64,000 nt of DNA, taken from assembly GCA_030411725.1 (NCBI GenBank), contig MU839833.1:1798001-1862000 (forward strand), written 5' to 3'. Below are positions 33,635-45,900 of this stretch, one piece after another. The translations under genes were made by a program, and so were the position numbers. How positions within the stretch are numbered: the first letter of the stretch is position 1; each line of letters begins with the position of its first letter. The notes beneath the pieces were generated by a model. The model searched no databases. It saw only the letters and a program-made list of their open reading frames with translations, and was not told the origin of the DNA. The stretch is from Echria macrotheca. Its lineage: Eukaryota > Ascomycota > Sordariomycetes > Sordariales > Schizotheciaceae.

Positions 33635-36600
33635 CTACAGGCTGTCCGAAAACTTCTCCTTCACGGGTGTCGCCGGTCCCCGTGACTGCCGCGACATGCT
33701 ATACGGTGCCTAGACACGCACGTCAGCGAGATAATAACAATATTCACACGCAAAACTTACCAAAACTTGCTTGGCATTGCATATCCTCCACGCCAGCCGA
33801 TTGACATTCCCATCCGCGGCCACCACCTGCGGCGCAAACTCGATGCCAAACATGTGGCGGATCGCATAGACAACCCGCCTGGGATACTTGGGATCCCGCT
33901 CGACATGCTTCCCAAACGGCTCGTCCGTCGTGTTGGGCGCAATATCCGGGTCGCGGTCGAGACAGTTCTGCACAACGGGCAACAGCGCAGCGGCAATCTG
34001 GGCCTCGAGCTGCGCGTTCGTCGAAGATGATGACCCCGCAAACGACACCTCGCCGTCATCCTCCTCCTCATCTTCAAACTTGCCGATGCGCACTTCGAAC
34101 GGCTCCGAGATGGACATGACGTTGTGGCCGCCGGCGTGGTGGTACCGGAACTCGAAGACGCCCTGCGTCCACCACAGCTTGTCGCCCTCGAATACCATCT
34201 CGCCCTGAACGAGATCGACGTCGGCGCCGGCCGGCTTGGCCGTCACGGGCACGTCCGCGGAGACAATACCCTCGTCCGTCGTCCTGTCGTATTGCCCTGG
34301 GCAGGTCGGGATCCAGCGGCCGAGCGAGGGAACTTCGGTGGAGTCGCGCGAGCGGTTGTCCGTCACCATGTACAGGCCGATCCAGTCCTTCTTGCTGTGG
34401 TTCGCCGGGGCCGTCCACTTGACGCGGATCGGAGCGCCATACTCGAAAGCCATGGTCTTGACTGCCTTGGGCACGCGCGCGCTGGCGCTTTCCTTGGCCG
34501 TCGCCTTCTCATTTGCCCCAGTCAGCGGCGTGCCGTCCATGGATAGCGAATAATGCTTCGGGTCGTAGCCGGCTACTTCGGGAGAGATCCTGCTGAGCGT
34601 CAGACGAGCCGGATACTTGTTGAACAGGGCCGATGTGTCCCGGGCGATGGTCGAGGAGCCGGCGGCCAGCTTGGAGCGCGCTGTCTGCACGAAATCGTCG
34701 ACAAAGTGCTTGCCCTCGTCGAGAACCTTGTCCACGCTCTGCTGCCACTCCTTGACCGGGTCCGGGAGAGAACGTTTGATAAACTTGGTCAGGCCGGCCT
34801 CCTCGCGGAGATTCTGGCCGTAGACCTTTTGCATATGGGGCTTTTCAACGTATGAGATGAAGCCGAGCGTCAGGATATGGCTAACGAGGGCCATGACAAA
34901 GATGGCCCGGCTCCAGGTGATGAGCGCGGCGCCCCACAGACCGGCGGTACCAATAACGCGCTCGGGGTTATTGAGGAACCGGTAGATGGACGTATAGGTC
35001 AGCTTCCCGGTGCTATCGAAGAAGAAATCCCCATAAAACCATCCAAACTCGCCCAGGGACTCGTAGATGCTTGATGCCGTCCAGGCCTGGAGCGCAATCA
35101 AGCTGATACCAATAACGTGCTTCAGCAGGACCCAGCCGTAGCCCCAGTCTACCGGCAGGTTGTACATCTTCCAGCAGGCGGCGATGAACGAAGCATGGCA
35201 AAGGGTCATGCTGAGATGATACATGCCCTTCCACTGGCGCCAGGCCTCGTCCGCGCTCTCGCCGTACTTAACAAAGTGCCGAGTGAACATCTTCTCCTCA
35301 GACTGCCTCGTGAGAATGACACCAAGACCGACCGAGTACCACAGCCGCCATAGAAGCGCGTGGATCACAAAAATGGCCTGGTACACGGGCGTGTTTGGTG
35401 TCACAGCTGTAAAGGCTACCAGATAGCCAACGAGCAGCAGCACCGAATAGTCGGTCGTGCGGTAAAGATCAAGATTCTTCAAGCCCAGGAGGTTGTGGAC
35501 AGGAGCAGGCGTTTCCCTGGGTCCGTCGGCGATCTCATTCGTTGTCACATCCGACTTGATGCTCTGGGCCCGAATGCGAGGCGGCGGCGGGTTGTATGTT
35601 TTCTCGATATGAGGGTTCTCAACGATCTGCAGGAAGGCAAACTGGGCAGCGTGCGCGAGGATCGAGATGAACAGGACATCATAGCTCGCCGCCATCATCG
35701 AGATGCCGTAGAACCCCGCATACCCGATAGAATACATCGGATGAGGGGCCATCTCGAATACACCGTCGAAAGTGAGCTGCTGCTCAATGAGATAGAAGAA
35801 ATCTGTTCCGTCAGTCCTGAGCCGTATGCCAGAAAGTTCGACTTACCACCCCAGTACCAGGCGTAATCCTTGACAACTCGGTGAGCATCCAGCTTCACCC
35901 ACAGATTAAATCCAACGAGCAGGACGCCGATAACCCAGCGTGCGATGGTCGTGACAACGGCCTCTCCGAGCGGACGGTGAGAGCATATGATCGCAAACAG
36001 GCAGTACGACACAAAGTCACACATGAGAATCAAGTCTACAACCCGGCGGAAGACGAGCCACGTGTTGTACTCGATCGGCGCGCTGTCGAACTTGTAGTCC
36101 TGGGGAATCTTGGTCTCGAGCTCGTCCTTGAGCAGCTGGTACAGCCAGGGGCGGGGATTCCGGCCCGTTGAGGGGTCCTCGAACAGCTTCCACCGCTTGG
36201 CCCATGTTACCAGCAGCTTATAGTTGGACTGCACGGTCAAGAGGTAGCCGATGCCCACGTTATAGGAAGCTCGCCAGAACAGGAAAATGGCGGCAAACAC
36301 GGGGCGCTTGAGCCCCGGCGGCAGGTAATATGCCGCAACGATATGGAGGGCGAGGATGGCGAGGACGATGGCGTCGGATATGTTTTTGGGCTCGCGGGGG
36401 TCGAGCAGCTGTGAGACCATATCATGGGTGGTGGGCACGACGAAGACTACGCCGTCCCGGTCAGCAATTTGCTCCGGCTCCGGGAGCCCGGCCTCGGCTC
36501 CAATCGGGGGGAGGGGCTACGTACCCGTTCCGCCGGGGGTGCGCCCGTACGTCTTTGTCGTGGTCCTTGGCTCGCCATTGACCTCGTCCGAAGCCTTGGG

Positions 36601-36690
36601 GGCGCCGTTGGCTGAGTCTGCCGCCGTTGTTCCCTTTGTCCGGTGGCGGACGGCGTCCAGCCCCGCCGAAACGTCGGCCGAGGTGCTCAT
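33635..36690 (-). CDS. cho2: Phosphatidylethanolamine N-methyltransferase Cho2
   Basis: Four exons, 36525-36690, 35847-36446, 33761-35802 and 33635-33709, encode 960 residues, the usual size for fungal Cho2. The start reads MSTSADVSAGLDAVRHRTKG, and KTYGRTP then joins VFVVPTTHDMVSQLLDP across intron 1. Many hydrophobic segments follow, with the two tandem PEMT-type regions marked by DAHRVVKDYAWYWGDFFYLI and, later, FGWFYGDFFFDSTGKLTYTS. The soluble C-terminal third has a predicted beta-rich part (RVKWTAPANHSKKDWIGLYM) and ends in KEKFSDSL. The enzyme adds the first methyl group from S-adenosylmethionine to phosphatidylethanolamine in the ER on the route to phosphatidylcholine. The last small exon supplies the conserved APYSMSRQSRGPATP tail. 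Confidence 0.95.
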
Positions 36691-37844
36691 TGTCGCGCTC
36701 GTGGTCCGTGTTATCGATATTCGCCGTGTCTTCAGCAGAAATACATAACAGTGTTGAACTGTCGTGCGGGTAGGACCATGGGGATCACACGACCACGCGG
36801 GCAATGGGCTAGTTATGAAGGGCCTGCGGTTATTGGCCGTCAGGTTGCGTCCCGCGTTGGTGGATAGCGCCTCCGTTAACGGCCCTGAGAGCAGCCAAGC
36901 TTCAAACAGCAGCAGCAGCAGCCAGATGTGCCGTGTCTGCGTAGGTAGTACCTATTTCCCGCCGGCACTGAGTGCTGTCGGATTTGATGCAGGTGCTGGA
37001 AAAACGACGTCAGCTACCGGGTGGCGGATGTAGCTGTCACACTTCACGGGAATGTCTAAGGTTATGTTTGGTGGGAGGGGAGGAATTGGCAGCTAGAAAT
37101 CCAAACCCAACCCGACCGGGATCCCTGAATATTTCTTCACATGCCCCATTGGAGTTTGTGGGTTTTTATCAGTCGCCTGTCCTTATCGACCACTCAGGAA
37201 TGCGACGACAGACCACGAGATCCCCGCCGCTGCGGGAGCGGCGCTCGGGAGATGCTGGCTACGTGTCCCACCCTTTTGCGGAGAGCTGCAAGTCCTGCCC
37301 TTCAACCCTGAATCGGCGTCGGTGCCCTGGCGAGACCCTGATGAGATCCCGATAACCTTAACTGCTTGGTGTCGGATCGGAAGAGGGACAACCTGCAAGG
37401 TACCGGGCCAGCCTAGATAGGAATACCGTCTGGCCAGTGGCCGAGTCGCACGCTCCAATCTCATCAGCCTGCAGCCGATATCCAACGGGCAACGCGCCTG
37501 ATTGGGTTCCGACGTGCTTCTCTAGCCGTGACTCAGGACGGGAAAGAGGTGTGGTGTTTCGTCCGAACAACGGTTCCGTCGAAACGCATGACATCCGCGG
37601 GGTTCCCAGCAGGCGCACACCATCACATCGCGGGTGTAGGCGATGGCATTAACCTCTATTTTGCCGCGTCGCTCGTCGAATCCGGTGGCATGGCCAGGCA
37701 AATATGAAGATCCTATAAGGTGAGCTAGACGGTCAGCCGGCGGTGGATTTCCTTGTGCCTTTTATTCTCTGCTGTTCTACCCTCTCGATGCGATTTCAAT
37801 TCTCTCGTCGTCCGAGTATTTACCAGTCTCGGCCTTGATACACC
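36691..37844. promoter_or_regulatory. Divergent intergenic region between cho2 and a small membrane protein gene
   Basis: The 1.15 kb holds the promoters of cho2 (minus) and of the gene at 37845 (plus). I see no clear TATA box or inositol/choline element by eye, and no gene. Confidence 0.5.
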
Positions 37845-38342
37845 ATGCCTTCGAGCGTCTCCCCAACAACGCCCCAGAGGCCGGAAAGGCCATTGCGACC
37901 GAGCTATTACAGCAACTACTCGGTCGACAAGCCGCTCCCGAACCCGGGACCCCAGAGGCCGGGCACCTCGGACACGGCCGACACGGCGCAGCTGCAGCTC
38001 CACATCCGACGCATGTCGGAGGAGCTCCGGCAAGCCCAAAAGACCGAGCGCTTGTACCGGGCGCGGAAGCGAGTCAATACCGGCCGCGCCAACCGGACTG
38101 AAGCGAAGAAGAACTTCAAGGAGTCCGTCCAGCACTTCTCGCTCGGACTGCGCCTGACCTGGGCTGTCCTGGTCGGCATGCCTGTTTACCTCTGGGAGAA
38201 GCAGAAGTTGCGCGGCCAAACCCTTGCTGATTCACCCGCTTCGTCACCGCGGAAGAGCAAGTCAATGAAGGAAAAGGGCAAGCTTGCCGACAGAGATGGA
38301 ACGCCTGAAGAGGGGCGGGAGGCCAACACCAAGCTGGAATGA
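37845..38342 (+). CDS. Hypothetical protein with one membrane segment, 165 residues
   Basis: This is a single exon from ATG 37845 to TGA 38342. The N-terminal third is Pro/Ser/Tyr-rich (RPSYYSNYSVDKPLPNPGPQ) and probably disordered. A basic helical region follows (MSEELRQAQKTERLYRARKR), then a hydrophobic segment at about 110-126 (LRLTWAVLVGMPVYLW) and a charged Lys/Glu-rich tail. This is the layout of a small tail-type or single-pass protein. I believe similar uncharacterised proteins exist in other ascomycetes, but I cannot name a function. Codon choice with C/G at third positions supports coding. Confidence 0.75.
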   Translation: MPSSVSPTTPQRPERPLRPSYYSNYSVDKPLPNPGPQRPGTSDTADTAQLQLHIRRMSEELRQAQKTERLYRARKRVNTGRANRTEAKKNFKESVQHFSLGLRLTWAVLVGMPVYLWEKQKLRGQTLADSPASSPRKSKSMKEKGKLADRDGTPEEGREANTKLE

Positions 38343-38762
38343 CCTGGTGGAAGTCATTGCTCATTGTACCAACGTAATGTACCGAGGGTCGGGATGCCGC
38401 AGGGTTGACTTTCAAGGCTTCTTCCATATGCAACAGTTCGATCTTTGATATTGGTTTTTGTCTTGTCTTGGATGGAGTTCGTGTCTGGTTGGCGTTGTCA
38501 GGGAAAGGGGGCGGCATCATGTAACAGTATCCCAAGAGGCTAAGATACCACTGGATATGAGTCTGCAAGGCTAGTTTTATGCCTAGCTATTCTTTCAACG
38601 CTGGTCATACACATCATAACAGAACCAACCCGTTTGTCCCCATGTTACGGGTACAACCCTACGGAAAGCCCCTAACCGTTTGATGCCTCATGATACCGCA
38701 TTACGCCAAAGCCAACCGTTGTTGGGGAACCCAATCTATTGCCTCCGCTCCATGCCTCCGAT
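38343..38762. other. Convergent 3' spacer, nothing seen
   Basis: The 0.42 kb between the stop codons of the small membrane protein gene and eIF3g should hold both 3' UTRs. No other signal is seen. Confidence 0.6.
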
Positions 38763-39769
38763 TTACTGCGCTTTCTTGGCGAATTCCACTCTGAGGATAA
38801 GATGCTTGAAACCGAAGCCGTCCATCTTAGCACACGCCTTCACCGCATCGGTCCGGTCGGCAAAGCTGATAAACGCAAAGCCCTTCGCCATACCAGTATC
38901 CCTGTCCTTGGCCAAGAACACACGCGTAACCCGACCGAAGCGCTCGAACATATCCCGAAGCTCGTTCTCCTCTGCCATCTCGGAGACCTATTCGACAGAA
39001 AATTAGCAAATCCCGCCCAGCAATCCAGAGGACATGTCGACTCACGTTGGTAACTCTGAGCGTCGCGAGATCGTCCCGTTCGCCGTATTTGCTTCCGCCC
39101 ATCCGGTCGCCTTGACTCGCCCCACGGTCGCCACGGAGAGCCGGGGGCACGTATGAACCCTTCTTACCCGCGCCGGCCGTGCCCTCGCCGGTACCCTGGC
39201 GGCCGGCCAGGTCGTCGGCATCCGCCTGGGAGCCGCCCGCCGCAGCCTCGCCGATGGGCGCCATGGTATCTTTGTACGGACAGCGGGCCGTGAAATGCTC
39301 GCCGTTGCAAATACGGCACTTAACCTTCTTGTCCTTGAGCTTGTCCTTCATCGCCTGCGCGTTGGCGTCCTTGCTCTCGTCCTTGGCATCCTTGCGCCAG
39401 TTGGTCGACGGCTTGAAGATGATGTTCTCGCCCACCGTCGTCGTGTCGGCCGCCGGTCCCGGGCCGTCCTTGGCGCTCAGCCCAAACTTGGCCCAGGACT
39501 TGCGCTCCGCTACCCGCGGGTTGACCACTTCCCGGTGCGTGATGAAGCGGATGCGCCGAGTCGTCTTGACCTTTTGGTCCTTGTCGTTGTAGTGGTACTC
39601 GATGATCGTAGTGGTGCCATCTTTGTTCTGGATCTTTTGCGGGGGTGGCAGCTCATCAACCGTCTCGTCGATTTCGACGTCGTCGGCCCAGTTGTGCCTG
39701 GAGGGTAACTGTCAGCGTATGGTCTCATTCGGCGCCTTCAAGCAGTACTTACTTGGCAGCTGCAGCCAT
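38763..39769 (-). CDS. tif35: Eukaryotic translation initiation factor 3 subunit G (TIF35)
   Basis: Three exons, 39753-39769, 39046-39697 and 38763-38987, encode 297 residues. The first exon is only 17 nt (MAAAA plus two bases). HNWADDVEID leads into the acidic N-terminus that binds eIF3i in this family. A zinc knuckle follows, CRICNGEHFTARC (C-x2-C-x4-H-x4-C). The C-terminal RRM has RNP2 LRVTNV and RNP1 KGFAFISF and ends EFAKKAQ. Length, order and motifs are those of eIF3g, a core subunit of the cytoplasmic eIF3 complex that helps scanning and reinitiation. Splices are GT-AG, and each keeps the frame. Confidence 0.95.
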
Positions 39770-40420
39770 GATGAAAGCGTGTGTGGGAAACGGGTAAATG
39801 TTCTTTGATGGACTTTGGCGATTTCTACTCGGGTTGACGTATGAGGAGGTGGATGGAGACGTATTGAGGTCGTCGACGCGATTTTTTGGTGGGGTTGAGC
39901 CGAAAGGCGGCGTTGGATGGCCGAATTTATAATATTTGAGTGTGGGGCAAAAATTCCCCTCACATGTTGAAAGACTTCGCCCCTAGAACTAGACTAAAGC
40001 AAGTCCTGGAACCATGACAAAGCCAACGCATCACTGGTGAGCTTAGTTCCACGTACGGCCGATATCAAGTGACTGGATAAGTATTCTATTTAGGTAGACG
40101 GGGATAATCCCGCTGCGCTGGTTTACCACTATGATAGATCCATTTTCCGATACTCCGTAACCTCTCATGGACTGGAACCTGTTGCTTGATTTTTCCATAT
40201 GCCTCTTCAACTCATCAACGTCGTATCTTACAGAGTTCCAAATGGCTTTTGAAGTAGTCATGCCATAGTCCGGCCCACCATTTGCCGCCCATTAACTGCC
40301 AAAATGTGGTATAAATGTTACAAAGTCCGGTCTCTCACAGAGAGAAAAGAAAGAGAATGCTGCTAGGACATTGTTGTCCTAGAAAGAATGATACACGGCT
40401 AATAGGCCGAGGCACAGAGC
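39770..40420. other. Intergenic region, promoter side of eIF3g, otherwise empty
   Basis: The 0.65 kb covers the eIF3g 5' flank and the 3' flank of the PH-domain gene. A 72-codon open frame on the minus strand shows no family motif. Confidence 0.6.
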
Positions 40421-42934
40421 CTACACAAAACCGGCAGGGGGCGCCATCGCCACATGCGACTGCTTTCGCGGAATAGGAGGCAGAGCGCGTGTTGGTGGAG
40501 GACCTGGCGGAGGAATCTCTGCAAGCTGCGACAGACTCCTCCGTTGTGGTAAGCTCTTCGAGAATGAGTCGACTCTCAGGTGCTGCGAGGACTTGGGAAC
40601 CGGCTTCAGCGACGGGGTGCGAGACCTAAGCGGGAACTCGCGAGGGTCGAACGAAGGCTTTTCAGAGTCTTTGGAATACAAGCTGAGCCTTCTCGCCTTT
40701 AAAGATTGATTCGTCGATAGCGATGCTGGTGACTGCGGTCTGTTATAGAAATCCAAGGACGACTTCGGGCGGACAATAGTCTGTGGCGGTGGTGACATTG
40801 GTGTCGCAGGAAGCGGTGGTACGACGTCTGGGAACACGAATAGCGGGGCTGACGTCCTGTCTCCGGCCATCCTGGGCTTTTCTAGTGATCGAACTGAGCT
40901 GGAAGAAGGCCTCCGTCGATGCTTGCTGTGCGTTGCTCCGTGAGTGGCGACCTGGGGCTGAGGCGTGAGGTCCGAACCGCAGCTCACGCGCTTATCATGA
41001 ACCGACTGTCCAGCCCACGGGGAGAACAGTGAAGGGGTGTCTGGCACGGCCGAGGAAGTTTCGTCGTCGCTATATGGCGGCGACATCGGCGAGGGCTGAT
41101 CCTCAACTAGTGATAGGGGTCGTCCGTTGATGGCCAAGGCAGTCGGCGGCGCCCTCCTCCCGCTCATCCTCCCGAGGGTTTGAGTTGTACTGTGCAGCGG
41201 TTCCATAGAGATAGGTCGAGTGACCGAGTATCGTTTGCCCATCCCTTGCGGGACGCTAAAGTTCGGTATTGTTTGGGGCAGTGGGTAAAGGGCTGCCGTG
41301 GAATCAGGATGCCATATATTGGCGGATGATGTCGAGTACGGCCTAAGGTTTTGCGCTGAGGCTACGCGCATATCGAACATGTGGTTGACCGTCTGTAGGG
41401 ATTGCCGCCGGTCGTTGATAGCGGCAGCGTTGGGTCGAGCCCGTGGTCTTGGCTCTTCGTGAATGTGCATGTCTGGCACGTATGCGTCTTCCGCAGAGAG
41501 AAAGCTATCCCGAATAGGAGAGCAGGCGGGTGAGGAACCGGCGGACGTAATCACGGTCCGCTGGCCTGACGATATGTAGGACAAACGGTGAGTGCTGTCC
41601 CGCAGTCCGTCGAGCTGTCTGCCGTCGTGGGATATGCCGCTCGCCGTTGATGTGTCGTCGAATGACTGATCTCGCATGTCGGATTCGGTAAGATCGAGAT
41701 GGATGCCTGATCCCTCCATGTGGTCCCAGGGGAGCTCGGGAGACATCGTGCGGGAGAACCGGTCCGGGTCCCTGACTACCAGGGTTCTTTGGCTGGTTTG
41801 ACTCCGCAACTGTGTCTCGATATCGTCGAGTTTCGGCTTGCCGGTCTCGGATAGGTACTTTCTCCCACCCAGCGCTTCGATTTCCCTTCGAAGTGTCGTA
41901 ATCCAGCTGTCCATCTCCTCGGCACTTTCGAACACCATCAGCAGATTCGCCGCCTGTCTCCTTTCCTGGCCTCTGAACGGAAATCGTGAGAGAAGAGAGG
42001 GTGTGTGCGGCGTGGCTGTTCGATCCGGTTCTGCAACGGAAGATACTTGCAACACCCAGTGACGGCCAGGGATCAAGTCACTGGCAAAAGCGGCCGAGTC
42101 TTTCCCGAGATGCAACACTTTCTCCGGAAGCCTGTCAAAGGAGCCATCCCCAGCATACTGAAGCAGGTATCCGGACGTGACGAGGACGAAAACCTTGGTT
42201 GTCCACTCCAACTTCAACGACGCCCCGGACGTGTTCCTGCGGTGTCGTTTTTTGGCCTTGTCGCCTTTCTCCGATCCGGGTTCGTCCATGGTGTCGACTG
42301 TCCCCTGAGAAAAGCTGCCCTTATGCAGCCGAAGAATGGCTTCCGCGGAAGTGGTACATGCTGGGAGGTGAGAATGCTTGATAGCCTGCGGATAAGCCTT
42401 GAACAGCGGTGGCGGATCCCAGGTTGCAAGAGATCCCCTCGCGTTAGTAGGAGGAGGTTGTGTTCGAACTATGCTGGCCGACTTCCTGTGCTTCAAGCTA
42501 GCTGCTGACTGGAGGCCGAACGAAGGCAATGCGATTTCGGAACGCTGCCCATTACCCTGAGAGAGACTGTACGGCCAGTTTATCTCTGCGAGGGATGCTC
42601 GGATTCCCCCGAGGCGAGGAGGCTCGGTCGACGCAGGTGGTGTCGCCGAGACTGGGGACTGGGGTGATTTATCGGTGTTCTTGTGCCGCCCAAAGATGTT
42701 CCGTAGTCCTAGCCTCGATTCCCTCCTTCGCATCTTGCTGTCGACTTCGGGTCGGAGAGGCACCCTGTCGACATGGCCGAATCCATTCTCGAGGTCCGGC
42801 GGTCTTGCTCTCCTATAACTGGCGGACTGGTTCTGAAGCAACTCCAGCGTAGCCCCGTTCGGGGGCAGACCCGATGGTTCGGGCATGAGGTGGGATCCCG
42901 GCGTCTCGGGCACGGGTAAATGATTGCTGCTCAA
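40421..42934 (-). CDS. PH-domain-containing protein, 837 residues, intronless
   Basis: One exon from ATG 42932-42934 to the stop at 40421. The N-terminal 240 residues are disordered and basic. A pleckstrin-homology-like domain follows at about 245-365: it starts LEWTTKVFVLVTSGYLLQYA, includes PEKVLHLGKDSAAFASDLIP and ends with the C-terminal helix ESAEEMDSWITTLRREIEAL. The rest, about 470 residues, is Ser/Pro-rich and ends in proline-rich motifs (EIPPPGPPPTRALPPIPRK) that look like SH3/WW ligands. Such fungal PH proteins are probably membrane- or cortex-associated adaptors. No known ortholog name comes to mind. An upstream intron cannot be excluded, but the Met start is consistent with the family-like MSS- opening. 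Confidence 0.82.
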   Translation of the reverse strand: MSSNHLPVPETPGSHLMPEPSGLPPNGATLELLQNQSASYRRARPPDLENGFGHVDRVPLRPEVDSKMRRRESRLGLRNIFGRHKNTDKSPQSPVSATPPASTEPPRLGGIRASLAEINWPYSLSQGNGQRSEIALPSFGLQSAASLKHRKSASIVRTQPPPTNARGSLATWDPPPLFKAYPQAIKHSHLPACTTSAEAILRLHKGSFSQGTVDTMDEPGSEKGDKAKKRHRRNTSGASLKLEWTTKVFVLVTSGYLLQYAGDGSFDRLPEKVLHLGKDSAAFASDLIPGRHWVLQVSSVAEPDRTATPHTPSLLSRFPFRGQERRQAANLLMVFESAEEMDSWITTLRREIEALGGRKYLSETGKPKLDDIETQLRSQTSQRTLVVRDPDRFSRTMSPELPWDHMEGSGIHLDLTESDMRDQSFDDTSTASGISHDGRQLDGLRDSTHRLSYISSGQRTVITSAGSSPACSPIRDSFLSAEDAYVPDMHIHEEPRPRARPNAAAINDRRQSLQTVNHMFDMRVASAQNLRPYSTSSANIWHPDSTAALYPLPQTIPNFSVPQGMGKRYSVTRPISMEPLHSTTQTLGRMSGRRAPPTALAINGRPLSLVEDQPSPMSPPYSDDETSSAVPDTPSLFSPWAGQSVHDKRVSCGSDLTPQPQVATHGATHSKHRRRPSSSSVRSLEKPRMAGDRTSAPLFVFPDVVPPLPATPMSPPPQTIVRPKSSLDFYNRPQSPASLSTNQSLKARRLSLYSKDSEKPSFDPREFPLRSRTPSLKPVPKSSQHLRVDSFSKSLPQRRSLSQLAEIPPPGPPPTRALPPIPRKQSHVAMAPPAGFV

Positions 42935-45900
42935 CGGGTAAAGCCGTTCTGGTGAGGATCTCTAGGCTCGGGGCCGCTGAGGGAAGGCATTGGTCTGGCG
43001 AGCGCCGGAATCATGGATGTGCAGCGCAGGTTGAGGTCTCTCGAAGTGGCCTGGATGCCAGAAACAGAAGTGGGACCGCGAAAACACGAGTTGTCGTCGA
43101 AATAATATCGAGGGAAGGCACAGGCCGGAAAGGAGGGGGAGCCAGTCGCGAAACACAACAGGCGCGTCTCGGTGTAAGCAAAAGAGGAAGGCGCGTCGGG
43201 ATCCCGTGCTGGCAGCTGACGGGAACGGCCGGCACGCAACGAGAGTGGACAGGCGGCCAAATTATAACGACAAGCTGCCGAATATACGTCAGAGCTCAGC
43301 TGCCCGTATCGCGGCCCCCGGGATGCAGTAGCGAGGGAGAAAACGAGGGTAGAACGCCTGGTGGTGGCGCGGGGCGGCGGCCACGGGAACCGAATATATG
43401 TATGAACAGTCTGGCCGCAATCTATTGCGAATATAAACGATCGCACGGCCTGATAACCAGACGACCAGATGGACAGACAGCAAGCCGAGAGAGAGGGCAA
43501 AAATGAAAGTGCGACAGGTTGAGACTTTCACCCCCATCTTGTATCCCAGGCTGCGCCAACCGTCCATGTTTCCTCGACCGACCTGTGGACCCCCCTGCAC
43601 AGGCGGAAACAATGAGAGCTGGCGTCTCATCGTGACATCTCGGTACTTCGGCGCCAAAGCGCACTCGGCCCCTGTTTCCTCTGCAGGCCAGGCATTGGGG
43701 GACCTGTACCGTCCTTGTGTCCGCTGCGCGTCGTCTCGCGCCTGTTCGTGACACCGCAAGCAGCGCGGCCAGAAGGCTGCTAAGGCCCAATCTGTAGTGG
43801 ACAAGATGAAGATGGCGGCGGAACACAGCTGTGAAGTCGAGCGAGCAACGCCGGGCTAGGTACTTGCAAGTCACGGGGGCGATAAGCTAGGGGGCCCGGA
43901 GGTTGAGAACCAGAGGAAAAAGAAAACAAGAGGCCAAATCCGGACTCGAGCCCCTTGCCGTGCCCCTGGGGAAGGAAGTGATTCCAGCTTTTTCGACTCT
44001 CAGCGAATGGGAGTGATGCCGTGGAGCAAAAAGTTTCCGTGGGGATCCCTGGAGCCACAACTGCCCAGCTGCTCAGGTGCCGGGGCCGGTCCAGCCTTGT
44101 CGCTTACGGCGCCCGCACCAGTGATCCTGACCAGCAACCGCGTGTTCAACGGACACGGCTCGAGGGAACGGCGAAAATGAAGATCGCTGTCAGCATCCAG
44201 GTCTCGCTGGGACCGACGGGTGAAGGTTACGACAAATTGGCCGGCTTGTCTTTCCAGTCCCAGAGCAGCCGCGAGCCAGAAAGACGGAACAATGGCCTCC
44301 AGAGGTCATGTGGTCTCCAACCCCGCCTTTTGAGGGATGTTCGTGGTCCCGCGTCTGTCTGAGACCCAAAGTGCCAGCCCAGATTTTCCTCCACCCTCGA
44401 CATGTGGCGCGGAGAGGCCCGTCACGAAACACAAGAACCAAAAAAAGCGCCAGTCCTGCCAGCGTTATTGCGCGTTATTGGAAGGGTCTCGGGTATCTGC
44501 ATTCTGCTTTTCTGTCTGCGATGCCCGCGCCAGGACTTTCATGTCCGCTCTGCGCGGGTGGGGGGCAGCTTCATCTGGGATAAAAATCTTGTTACCCGGA
44601 CGGGCAGCTGATTTCCGCCAGCCGACGTCCCGCGCCTCTCACCCACACCGAGAAAACCTTTCCCTTTCCCCGGTCTAGATAGGTGAGAGAACTCACCTCC
44701 AATTTACCGCTATCTCGATGTCTCGGCTTGTGGCGCGCCCTGTCTCGGGGCTCTCGCTCTTCAACGTGGCAGACCAAAGGCAACTCTGAAGGCGTGGATG
44801 TGGGTTTCGAGGCTGCAGGGGGCGCGGGAGAAAACGTCACAGCACCCTCGCATCGCCGCCCTCCAACGCGGAGACCCGTCTCACACACGAGAAAGACCAG
44901 ACCGCTCTGCAGGTACGGGGTACAACGGAAATCACAGCATCAAGAGGATGTCGTGCAACCTACTCATAGGAATGCTTCGTGGAGGATTTGCGTGGGACGA
45001 CACACGAAATTTCGCCGTGACATCGTCGAGTTGAAGGGTGTGCGTCAGCGTACTATTGCCAACCAAGGGAACATCCGCCCGAAGTTACTGTACCACTCAG
45101 CGATGTCAGGCTGTCCAAGATTCAACTCTGGCTCTCTCGAATTTGAGTTCATTTTTATCAACGTCGTCTCCACCCAGCTAGACTGTTAATCTTCCGCTGG
45201 GTGGCATCGCGGGCCGCCGTCAACCGGAAAGAGCCTCATCAGACCCGGACGGCAACTCCAACCTCCGGGAACCGTTTCTTCCTATACTTATTCCCCGGCC
45301 GAGATCCACCCACTAACTCTGGAGGGCCCGGAGCCGTCTTCCGAGCCACAGCAGCCTCCAACAAGCTAACTGCGGAGAGCACGGTCACGACAAGACAGTC
45401 TCTCCCCCGAATGGAAATGGAGTCCTATCCCTCCTGACCAACCAACAGCACAGTCGTAGTCTAGATCGTCCCATGCTGCACATCTGATGATATGCTTCTC
45501 AGCCAGGACCCTCTCTGACAGTTAGTTAACCTGGCACACGCGCGGTCACCTCCTCCACCTCCTCAACGCCGTTCCTGCATTAGCGCATATGCGCGAGATC
45601 GGGAAGACGCAACTCCCTCCGCGATCAAGCCACATCTCATTCTCTGCAAACAAAGTCCAGTGCATTTGCCCTGCAGGTAATAGTCAATGCCCAGAAAGAC
45701 CTGCTTGCTTGCTTATTCTGCGGAGTATGTACTTGTAGATCCATCCCGCTTCCGCAGCTGTTGGATATGTCCTCCTACATACCGACCTAGCAATGCAGGT
45801 CTCGGGAGCAGAAAGGAGAGGACAGTACCCTAACTAACTATATCTCTTTGCTGAGCTAGCTGGATCCATCGTGACAAAATACTGGGTATCTACACACACT

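Noticed and set aside
34124..34546. Frames antisense to cho2 (106-140 codons)
   Set aside because: They are shadows of the cho2 exon created by its codon use.
42952..43506. 184-codon frame antisense to the 5' flank of the PH-domain gene
   Set aside because: The composition is Arg/Gly-rich without a motif, and a 189-codon frame lies opposite.
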